Of a DNA stretch of 64,000 bases, positions 44,137 through 54,175 are shown piece by piece. The position numbers and the translations under genes are program-made. The notes beneath the pieces were generated by a model. It searched no databases and had not been told where the DNA came from. It worked only from the letters and a program-made list of their open reading frames with translations. The stretch comes from Candidula unifasciata. Lineage: Eukaryota; Mollusca; Gastropoda; Stylommatophora; Geomitridae. The stretch spans positions 573,240-637,239 of the forward strand of contig CAJHNH020001147.1 in NCBI GenBank assembly GCA_905116865.2. The letters run 5' to 3'. Position 1 is the stretch's first letter. Each line of letters starts with the position of its first letter.

Positions 44137-44797
44137 TGTATGTATGTATGTATGAATGTATGTATGTATGTATGTATGTATGTATGTATGTATGTATGTA
44201 TGTATGTATGTATGTATGTATGTACTGTATGTATGTATGTCTGTATGTATGTATGTATGTATGTATGTTGTATGTATGTATGTATGTATGTATGTATGTA
44301 TGTATGTATGTATGTATGTATGTATGTATGTATGTATGTATGTATGTATGTATGTATGTATGTATGTATGTATGTATGTATGTATGTATGTATGTATGTA
44401 TGTATGTATGTATGTATGTATGTATGTATGTATGTATGTATGTATGTATGTATGTATGTATGTATGTATGTATGTATGTATGTATGTATGTATGTATGTA
44501 TGTATGTATGTATGTATGTATGTATGTATGTATGTATGTATGTATGTATGTATGTATGATGATGTATGTATGTATGTATGTATGTATGTATGTATGTATG
44601 TATGTATGTATGTATGTATGTATGTATGTATGTATGTATGTATGTATGTATGTATGTATGTTGTATGTATGTATGTATGTATGTATTGTATGTATGGTAT
44701 GTATGTATGTATGTATGTATGTATGTATGTATGTATGTATGTATGTATGTATGTATGTATGTATGTATGTATGTATGTATGTATGTATGTATGTATG
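42575..44797. repeat. Giant TATG tetranucleotide microsatellite, 2.2 kb
   Basis: Starts with short TA and TG tracts, then runs as TATG for about 2.2 kb. There are roughly 20 single-base insertions, deletions or substitutions (for example near 42743, 42999, 43118, 43697, 44226 and 44556). The long frames across it (YVCM or IHTY repeats) are artefacts. Confidence 0.98.
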
Positions 44798-45087
44798 ATT
44801 GAAAGTACACGAGACTAGAGGTTGAGGTTAGACATGACTAACGACACCAAAAGGTATGGACTTCGAGAAGAAGATGTGTAGTAGTACAAATCATTTCAAC
44901 AAAAGAAGAAGTGGCAAAAGAGATATATATATCTATACTTCTTTCGGTAGGTAGTTAATGGACACATTCTCCTCCGTGCATCTAACAACTAACCCCTACT
45001 CAGTGTACCTACTGTGGGGCGACAGAGCTTCCTGGTTCTACATTGCCTTACTATTTTACCTTCATTAATTAAGCTAAGTTTAGTAAG
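44798..45087. other. Intergenic, nothing recognised
   Basis: No feature seen. Confidence 0.4.
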
Positions 45088-45280
45088 TTTAACCCCACCA
45101 GGACATCACACAGAGCGATAAACACCCGGAGAAACAAAGTGCCACAATGCGGATGAGGATTACCCGTGGAGAGGTCCCAGAAACCACGTTTAACCGTCAT
45201 GCTATATTGCGGCCCCCGGCAAAAGCTGGAATGGGGCTTCGAAATAATGAAAAATTGCGTCCCACATGGGAGCGACATAA
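45088..45280 (+). mobile_element. Hairpin SINE family H copy, first hairpin deleted
   Basis: ACCCCACCAGGACATCACAC, then GTGGAGAGGTCCCAGAAACC, then GCCCCCGGCAAAAGCTGGAA. The GGCCATA...TATGGCC hairpin is lost. The terminal hairpin is CGTCCCACATGGGAGCG. Confidence 0.82.
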
Positions 45281-46035
45281 TTTTTGTATTTTTCGAGGTA
45301 AATGTAATTTAGAAAATTAACTAACGTTAAAAAAATGTGGACTGCATGTAATTAATTTAGAAAGGAAGGATATTAATAAAATTGTACACAACATTTGAAA
45401 CTTGCCTGTACCTTGTATAACTTACGGACTGATAAAGTTTGAGTAGTGAATTTTTGGGGCATGTTCGAAAAAGTAACTAGAAACTTTTAGCAGCTCAGTC
45501 ATAATAAATAACTTGGTAGCAATTTAGGTCATCGATTGCTCTCCGTTACACTCGTAAATCTTGTCTTGCACTTTGTATCTCTTGCTCTTTTGTGTTCTGA
45601 TGTGTTAAATAAGAGTGGGTGCCCTTGGCTCGCTTTGCGAAGAAAAAATCGTCACATTTAACCAGCATATCTGAAGGAAGAGCTTTAGGTTATAATTGTG
45701 ACTAGGTTATGTGCGCCTAAAAAAATGGCTTAGCATTACTCAGCTCAAAAAGTAGCTCTAAAAAGAATCTTGCAGTGTTGATGCGATCAGAGGAGACGGA
45801 CCCAAATATTCTCTAGACCGGAGACGAAATCGTCAACCGGCGAGCCAATGGGCCACCACCACCGAGAATGGAGTGAGTGCATTTTATTCCACCTGGTTTT
45901 CTCCGACATGGCCCACTCTCTCTTCGCAGAGCTACTGTTCCCCATCAGTGATAGGTTTTACAAAGCACGAAACGTTGCCGCTCCAGCAATGTTCACGAGG
46001 GACTTCAGAAACTCCAGCAGGCGTGACCTGAATGA
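45281..46035. other. Intergenic, nothing recognised
   Basis: No supported gene. An open frame at 45848-46045 overlaps a SINE-like region. Confidence 0.35.
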
Positions 46036-46115
46036 TAGAGTTTGAGCAAAACCCAGGACCTCTAGAGCTGATAAAACTCGGCTAAACAATTTAACCAGTG
46101 AGCCATTTCCACCAC
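46036..46115 (-). mobile_element. tRNA-like SINE head
   Basis: The minus strand has GAAATGGCTCACTGGTTAAA (A-box region) and AGAGGTCCTGGGTTTTGC (B-box region), with no acceptor stem. Confidence 0.45.
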
Positions 46116-46596
46116 CATCGCAATTTTCTGTTGCTTATTTCTTAAAAAAAAAAAAAAAACTTCTAACATTTCTGTGTTGCTAGCTTCTTGTGATTTACTA
46201 CTTTACTTTCGTATTCTTCTTTATCCTCTTACTTTCTTTTCTGCCTTTACTGGCCCGACGGTATCTTCTTTACTAAATTTCTAGCCGAGTCTCTCAAACA
46301 GTGGAGCACTATCAGTGATATCGTATTCCATGTATTGTTTTCTCCAGGTGTAGGCTTCTGGGCCACATGTTTTTGGTGGGAAAGATCTAATGCACCAAGC
46401 AAACATGCCATACGAGAGTACTACGTTTGTTGTTGTAATCGGATAAGTTGGACCTAAAGGGTATCGCAAACTGGCTGCAAAAAGAACGTGCTAAAGGTCT
46501 CTTGAAGGAGCGAACGCAGACGAAGAACAGATTTCTGAAGTCGGTCACAAAGTTTCCAGGTTTCGGGTTGTAAGTCTGTGGGGGTCCCTGAGCAGA

Positions 46597-46995
46597 TACT
46601 GGTGACTTTGCTGCAAACTCCAGTGACTTAGCTCCAAACTCCAGTGACTTAGCTCCAAACTCCAGTGACTTAGCTCCAAACTCCAGTGACTTAGCTCCAA
46701 ACTCCAGTGACTTAGCTCCAAACTCCAGTGACTTAGCTCCAAACTCCAGTGACTTAGCTCCAAACTCCAGTGACTTAGCTCCAAACTCCAGTGACTTAGC
46801 TCCAAACTCAAATCACTTGGCTCTGAACTACAATGACGGCTCCAAACTCTGGTGACTTGGTTCCAAACTACAGTAAACCGGTTCAAAACTATGGTGACTT
46901 GGCTGCAAACTCCTGTGACTTGGCTCCAAACTCCACTGAACTGGCTTCAAATTCTAGTGACTTGGCTGCAGAATTTAATGATATGGCTGCATACT
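46597..46995. repeat. 21 bp minisatellite, about 10 clean plus about 7 diverged units
   Basis: The unit CTCCAAACTCCAGTGACTTA + G is nearly identical from 46620 to 46810, then decays to GACTTGGCTGCAAACTC-type units up to about 46995. On the minus strand the clean part reads LELSHWS repeats, an artefact of the 21 bp period. Confidence 0.95.
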
Positions 46996-47347
46996 CTAGT
47001 CCATCAGATATCCATTGCAGTAAATCGATCAGATATCCATTGCAGTAAATCCATCAGATATCCATTACAGTAAATCCATCAAATATCCATTGCAATAAAT
47101 CCATCATATATCCACTGCAGTAAATCCATCAGATATCCATGGCAATAAATCCATCAGATATCCAATGCAATAAATCCATCAGATCTCCATTGCAATGAAT
47201 CCAACAGATATCCATTGCAATAAATCAATCAAATATCCATTGCAATAAATCCAACAGATATCCATTGCAATAAATTCATCAGATATCGATTGCAGCCAAT
47301 CCATCAGATATCCATTGCAGCCAATCCATTAGATATCCATTGCAGAA
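46996..47347. repeat. 25 bp minisatellite, about 14 units
   Basis: The unit ATCCATCAGATATCCATTGC + AGTAA, with G/A changes in the last part. It directly follows the 21 bp array. Confidence 0.95.
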
Positions 47348-47380
47348 AGCATCTGAGTGACAAAAATAAATAGTCCTAAT

Positions 47381-47985
47381 TAGTGGCTCCAAACCTTTTT
47401 CAGCTGGCACCCATCTTAAGTATATGACATGAACCCTTCGTCCTCTTGGGTGTATGGCAAGACCCCCATGCGGCCTTGGGTGTATGACAAGACCCCCATG
47501 CGGCCTTGGGTGTATGACATGACCCCCATGCGGCCTTGGGTGTATGACAAGACCCCCATGCGGCCTTGTGTGTATGACAGACCCCCATGGGGCCTTGGGG
47601 GTATGAAAAGACCCCCATGTGGCCTTGGATGTATGACAAGACCCCCATGCGGCTTTGGGTGTATATCAAAAGTTCCATGCCTCCATGAGTATATGTCATG
47701 AACCCCCCCCCCCCTCTTTCCTTTTAGTATATGGGCAGACCCTCATGGTCACGAAAAGAACAAAATGTCCCCACTATTTTATTTAATAAAAAGCTTTTGA
47801 AGATATTTTATTGATAATGAAACTGAAAAATGTAACAATAGCTAAACATTACAGATACAAATGCGCTCCCTTTGAAATTGTTTGATGCCCCTCAAAACTT
47901 CTTTGCGATAATCCCCCCCCCCTCTTCCGCCCCCCCCCCCCTTTTCCAAGTAAGCATCAATCAGCCCTCTGGATGGAGACCCCTG
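47381..47985. mobile_element. Possible hAT MITE expanded by an internal 30 bp minisatellite
   Basis: The left end TAGTGGCTCCAAACCTTTTT and the right end, read inward, CAGGGGTCTCCATCC resemble hAT termini. Between them about 8 units of CCCCCATGCGGCCTTGGGTG + TATGACAAGA lie at about 47435-47705, then C-rich sequence. The flanking target duplication is not clear (5 of 8). Confidence 0.5.
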
Positions 47986-48107
47986 GTCTAGACGTTGGTA
48001 AACATACACTTCTGCACGACTGACGTAATGATAGAAGAAACTTTACTCAGTATATGGGAGCAGAAGAAAGAAAAGAAACAGGCATTTTCCCGCAGAAAAC
48101 ACGTCTC

Positions 48108-48214
48108 GTGTGCAGAGTGAGTGCAAAAACAAAAACCGCAAAACAGTGTGCAAGTGTGACACAGAAAACATGTAGAGCAGGCGCTATCAAGTCTGACTGA
48201 GGGACGCGAGTGCA
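48108..48214. promoter_or_regulatory. Cluster of four metal-response-element-like motifs
   Basis: Four matches to GNGYGCA (the reverse of TGCRCNC, the MRE core) lie in 107 bp, all in one orientation: GTGTGCA at 48108 and 48146, GAGTGCA at 48119 and 48208. They are about 1.3 kb upstream of the metallothionein start. The motif match is seen directly; a regulatory role is inference. Confidence 0.4.
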
Positions 48215-48369
48215 GAGCATTGACTGAATCCTTTCTGTAATTTATTTTTGTTACTTTAGGTTTTGATAGTGCCAACCATTTTTATGCTTACTTTATATCA
48301 CAAGTAATTATTACTTCAAGCTCAACTTATCAAGCAACACAATAACTATTCAATTGAATACAACTATGC

Positions 48370-48725
48370 AACTAACCAGCCATCCAACTAGCCTAACTGC
48401 AACCAACCAGCCAGCTAACCTTTTAACCAGCCAACAATTTAACCAGCCAACCATTTAACCAGCCAACAATTTAACCAGCCAACACTTTAACCCTCCAACA
48501 ATTTTAGTAATCAACCAGTTACTAAGGCAACCATTTTACTAGCCAACCATTTAACCAGACAACCATTTAACCAGCCAACCATTTTACTAGCCAACCAGTC
48601 AACCAGCCAACCATTTTACTAGCTAACAATTTAGCCAGACAACAATGTAGAAAGTCAACCATTCAACCAACCAATTATTTAGCCAGCAAACCACTTAAAC
48701 AACCAAATCCTAACTAACTAGTCAG
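48370..48725. repeat. Degenerate 16-19 bp minisatellite (CCAACCATTTAACCAG)
   Basis: Irregular units of CCAACCATTTAACCAG with substitutions and length changes. Confidence 0.85.
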
Positions 48726-48774
48726 ATTTAAACCATACAACTCACTAAACATATAATTTAAACTAAATTAAACA

Positions 48775-48960
48775 GATAATTTAGGTTTCTGGGAATCATT
48801 CTTCTCAAGTTGTCACTGGCCAAATGTGGAAATTAAGAGACACACATTGAGTCACAGCTGCAAAGCCAAGGCCATTCGTAGACATAGATGGAGACGGGTG
48901 GTATCTGCAGCAACAAACCTCAACGGCCAAGAGTACTGAAGCAGACAAAGAGGAAAAGTC
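48775..48960 (+). pseudogene. Possible retrotransposon C-terminal fragment
   Basis: The plus-strand frame gives SCKAKAIRRHRWRRVVSAAT then N. This resembles the basic tail of some LINE polyproteins (RxRWRxVV). Very short, so tentative. Confidence 0.35.
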
Positions 48961-49327
48961 GTTATTTTAGCTGTGTAGTTATTATTGTTTACCTTCATAT
49001 TATTTTTATCTGTGTAAGTGTTCCTTTGTCACACGTTTCTTTTAGTCTCGCTTTGTAAGTTGTTTTTGTTTGCTGAAGAAAGATTTGTCGACGCTACGTC
49101 TTGCTCTATTTTTGACAGTATGTTCATAAAGCTAATTCTTTATACGTCTCGAATTTGCTTTTTTTGCTCATCGCAATTTCACCGACTTGCAGCCGCTAAC
49201 CTTATTTCATTCAATTAGAGTGATACTTGATATTTGTGAAACAAACACGTAGTTTCTACAGGTTTCATCATTCACGAATGACTTAAGTTTTTGGGTCACC
49301 GCAACCCACAAGAGATTTGGTGTCATC

Positions 49328-49385
49328 GTGTGCAACAGAGCGCGTGAGCATCGGAGTAAATCCGTGTGCAGGACATGCATAAATG
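49328..49385 (+). promoter_or_regulatory. Metallothionein promoter: two MREs and a TATA-like box
   Basis: GTGTGCA occurs at 49328-49334 and 49364-49370. Each is the reverse of TGCACAC, a perfect TGCRCNC metal-response element bound by MTF-1. A TATA-like GCATAAAT lies at 49378-49385. A transcription start near 49410 would place the MREs about 40-80 bp upstream and give an 80-base leader. This is the usual layout of metal-inducible metallothionein promoters. Confidence 0.6.
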
Positions 49386-49488
49386 CACAGTACCCTGGCG
49401 CAGCGTCATTCAATCGCGATCAAGCGCAAGAAGTGATCATTTCAACTCCCAAAGTTTAGACTCAGACCAGAAAACTTCGCATCCTATA

Positions 49489-49501
49489 ATGAGTGGACGA
49501 G
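49489..49501 (+). CDS. MT: Metallothionein exon 1 (coding part)
   Basis: ATGAGTGGACGAG followed by the donor GTGAGACT encodes MSGR plus the first base of Gly5. The tiny coding first exon is as expected for gastropod metallothioneins. The nearest upstream ATG that could compete (near 49374, in the promoter) is not in the proposed leader. Confidence 0.88.
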
Positions 49502-49707
49502 GTGAGACTAGTCGTGTCCGGTAATATGTCTGTTCGTTTTAGTTTCTGGGAGGCTCTTTTTTTGCCTTCTTTCTGTCCTAATCAAGCATAGACCCTCAAC
49601 AAACTCAGACTAAATCTGTCTGTACTTAGCTGTTGCATGCAACTTACCCCATGTCCTCCCAGTGACAGTTAACTTTACTCTCCAGCCCCCTTTTTCAATG
49701 TGTGGGT

Positions 49708-49739
<32 letters not shown>

Positions 49740-50516
49740 TTGTGTGTGTTTGTGTGTGTGTGTGTGTGTGTGTTTGCCTTTATTTCTATGCCCCTGTCTG
49801 TGCGTTTTAGTACAGAGACGTTCTAGTTATATTGTTATCAGGTTTTCTCAACGGGTGTCCTATCCAACGTCAGCGTCTTTTCTTTCCCTCTTGGTTCACT
49901 GGAACTTGTTTAGCGCTCTTCCAGAGTTCAATGTTCGTGATTCTATCATACCATTTAACTCCCTTTAGGCACCAGTTAATCAATGTTTGTAGTTTATTAC
50001 TACAGTACTTGCTTTCAGTGGCTTTCCATGTTTGCACTCCTCGCAGTAGTTCTAATTTCACATTAGAAATAAGAATGCAGGTTTTGTATTATTAATTTCT
50101 TTTGACCTTTACAAATGTCCGAGTGCTATGAAAGCTCTTCTTGCCTTTTGTATTCTTATTTTAATATCTCTGTCAGTTCGCTGGTTCATATCTAAACTGC
50201 TGACCAAATAGGTGTGACTCCACCTCTTCAAGTTTGATACCATTAAGAAAAACCTCATTACTAATTGCTTTGTCTATTCTCATCATACTTGTCTTTCCCT
50301 TATGCATTTTCAGACCAAGCTTTTGTTATCTCGCATCAAGTATATTGCCTTTATCTTGCATTTGATTCGTTGAGTAGGACAGAAGAGAATATCATCAGCG
50401 ATGTTTATCAAGCTGTTTTCTAGGTGTTCATTGAGTTCATTCCTTGTGTTAGCAGTTGCTGCCTTCATAGTTCAGTCTATCGCCAGTGACGTAAGGAGTG
50501 GGAAAATGGGGAAGGG

Positions 50517-50567
<51 letters not shown>

Positions 50568-53349
50568 GGGGGGGGGAATCCTATTTTGTTTATCATTGTT
50601 GCTGAGACTGTTGTCGTTGTCGCAGTTGTCTTATTTTCCTGACTCTTTTATTTTTGTTGTTGTTGTTAATTATTGTTTTGTACATTGGTAGATATGGCGC
50701 TATCAATTTAGTTTTCTAAAGAATAATTGAAAGCGGCGATGTTGTTTTTTAGACGAATGATGAGAATATTATGGACAAATTTGGAAAAAAAAATAGTACC
50801 CGTATCATACAATCTATTTTCTCTGGTCATTTCATAGGAAGGAGAAAACTGAATTACATCGTAACAGCGTATACAAATTTGGAGGGGATGGGAGGGGGAC
50901 GGGGAGAAGGGGAGGGGGGGGGGTTGGTGGTTGGAGTTAGAATAAAAGCACAAGAGGCTATGCTGAACGAACAGCTGAACACCATGACGGAAGATTATCC
51001 GTGTCAGAACTGACTGAAAGTACACCAGGCAAATGAGTATTAATCCTATAACTACCAACACCACGCAGCCTAGAAACAGACCAGGAGATAAGATTTTAAA
51101 TGGTCAGCGACGCTGACATAAAGAGATCTCATCGAGTTGATTGACTTACAATACCAGATATGGGGTTCTATGGAGCATAGACATAGGACGTACATCTAGT
51201 CGGCAAGAATCCTTCATCATCATCATCAATCATCAGGTCTCTTACAGAACGTCGCTCTCGTCACAGCACGCTTGAAAGTATTTCTTTCTCCGGCAACTTC
51301 CGTAGTCCCCATGTTTTTTAATAGCTAATGCATCTTCAGTGTCTTGTATTCATCTTCGAGGGCGTCTGCTTCTGCCTCGTGCTCCAGAAACTGTAGCCTC
51401 GACCACCGTTCTCTTCAAGCCATCCTCATGTTTCACATGACCAAAATACTTCAGCATTCCTTACAGGATGCTGTTTATGAGCCAGCTCTCCTCGATGTTT
51501 ACATCAAGGTCTATTTTGTTCTAGTTATCAGCAAAACACACAAACAGCGACATGCAACTCCATTTTCCCTTCTCCCACTGTGGCGGGTTAACTCGCTTTA
51601 CACTAGCGATTGCACTATGTGCAATTTGCAGAGGGAATACAAACTGTGAATCATCATAAAGGTTTTATAATACCACCAGCCTTGCTGGTTAAATGAGAGG
51701 ATTCGGAATTGCCCACATCTGATTCCCTACTGTTAAAAAACTTGTATATTTAAATGTTCTTAAGTTCACTAACACAAATGATTACAGTTAAAAATAAAAC
51801 TCCATAAAACTGTAGGAACATTAAAACTGTAACATTTATTTGGAAAATTCTATCTAATATTTAAATTGGCTGTGGAGATAAAATCCTTTTATATGAGGTT
51901 AGTGTACAAATCTGTCCACTTAGCTGTAGCTTGCGGTTCTTTGGTCAGCTTCTAGCTAAGCCTCAGAGACACATGCGGCAGGCCGATTTTCCAGTCCAGT
52001 CCAGACAATCGGGCATCTGCAGCTACGCTAGGATTTACTTCTGGAACTCCCACCTGGAACTACCATCTGGAACTAGTATCTGGAACCGTGGTAGGGAATT
52101 CAAACACACAATGGTGACTGCAGTGGGTTATACTGCTGAGTCATAAGCAGAGTGAGTGAGTGACTTTCTACCCCACCAGGACTTCACACAAGCGATAAAC
52201 ACCCGATGACACAATGTGCCACCATGTGGATGAGAATCACCGTGGAGAGGTCCCAGAAACCGCGGTCAGACATTTGGCCATTTTTATGGCCTGCCTATAT
52301 TGCGGTCCCTGGCAAAAGCCAGAGTGGGGCTTCAAATAACAAAAAATTACGTCCTGAAAAGGACGTAAGGAGTTATAAATTATAACAGTCATAAGCAGAC
52401 AGAGAACCGTCTAGCTAACTAAGTGTTCTCTTTGAAAATAAACGTAGGAAATCCTAAAAAGGGGAAGTAACTCTTGAGGTACTCCTTGTACTACTTATCA
52501 TCTCATTCGCCTTTTAACTTCTTAATTAAGTATTATAAATGCTAATAAAAAGCAATAAACACATGTTTACAAATTTGCTGATAATATCACTTAAACAAAG
52601 CAATTTTTAAAAGGGAGGAAACAGCTGTCCAGACCAGCTCGTCACACCCACCGCCATCTTCCAGCGCTTGTGTCGATCAAGTCAGTGTTCTAGATGAAAA
52701 TGATAAAGACAGACAGGTTTTTATCTCTGGGTCCCCTCCACCCCCGGTCTGTAGCCACCAACATGATTGTTGTAATCACATTTTCGAATCCATTCCTTCC
52801 TATAAAATGTTAGTTGCGCATCCCTTACAGGACGCCGCAGAACCAACCACTGTATTTGCTTGTTTTTTTTTTTTTACAAATTTGCTTTCCTTAAGTTTGC
52901 CATTACTTCCGGAATGTTAGGCTCTCGACTGCCCTGTCGAAATCAACGCAAGGCGGTCGGCTGCCTAAGCGACTCCAGCTGGATCGAACGCTGTAGCGCG
53001 TAATTACAAAGTGCACTAGCAATGTTTAAGCATATCGTAAAAGGCCACCAGTAAGGAACTTGGTGAAAACATATTGGAGGCAGATTTTAGGACAAACTAA
53101 GAAGAAGAAGAAGAAGAAAAAGAGAAAGGAGAGGAAGAAGAAGAAGAAGAAGAAGAAGAAGAAGAAGAAGAAGAAGAAGAAGAAGAAGAAGAAGAAGAAG
53201 AAGAAGAAGAAGAAGAAGAAGAAGAAGAAGAAGAAGAAGAAGAAGAACGAGAACAAGAAGAAGAAGAAGAAGAAGAAGAAGAAGAAGAAGAAGAAGAAGA
53301 AGAAGAAGAAGAAGAAGAAGAAGAAGAAGAAGAAGAAGAAGGACGAGAA

Positions 53350-53380
<31 letters not shown>

Positions 53381-54084
53381 AAGAAGAAGAAGAAGAAGAA
53401 GAAGAAGAAGAAGAAGAAGAAGAAGAAGAAGAAGAAGAAGAAGAAGAAGAAGAAGAAGAAGAAGAAGAAGAAGAAGAAGAAGAAGAAGAAGAAGAAGAAG
53501 AAGAAGAAGAAGAAGAACAAGACGAAGAACAAGAAGAAGAAGAAGAAGAAAAAGAAGAAGAACGAGAAGAAGAAGAAGAAGAAGAAGAAGAAGAAGAAGA
53601 AGAAGAAGAAGAAGAAGAAGAAGAAGAAGAAGAAGAAGAAGAAGAAGAAGAAGAAGAAGAAGAAGAAGAAATAGAAGAAGAAGAAGAAGAAGAAGAAGAA
53701 GAAGAAGAAGAAGAAGAAGAAGAAGAAGAAGAAGAAGAAGAAGAAGAAGAAGAAGAAGAAGAAGAAGAAGAAGAAGAAAAAGCAGAAGAATTGTTTCACT
53801 GTCTTCCACTGACGTATCTTACTTGTACCCTCAGGATCCAACTGTGGTGGCGCCTGCAACAGCAACCCTTGCAGCTGTGGCCAGGCCTGCCAGTGTGGTA
53901 CCGGGTGCACCTGCGCTGAGTGCAACACTTGCAAGTGCACCGGTAGGTTCTCTATCATTGCTGAATGTCATTTTTTGGAAAATTCTAGCACAGTAGAACT
54001 GCAGTAAATCTACACAATTACAGGATAAAAAAAAAGATAAAAATTTTTTTTTTTTAACCTTACAAGAATATAACTACCAGTGGA

Positions 54085-54175
<91 letters not shown>

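Noticed and set aside
42507..44818. Many YVCM and IHTY repeat frames, up to 515 residues
   Set aside because: By-products of the TATG microsatellite.
46545..46886. LELSHWS-repeat protein of 113 residues
   Set aside because: It is the translation of a 21 bp minisatellite whose length is a multiple of three.
47988..48275. Cysteine-rich 95-residue minus-strand frame as a second metallothionein or secreted peptide
   Set aside because: No CXC pattern, no splice or signal-peptide support, and it is antisense to the MRE-like cluster; likely chance.
53026..53958. Poly-Lys, poly-Leu and poly-Phe frames
   Set aside because: Translations of the GAA array; only the metallothionein exon beside it is coding.
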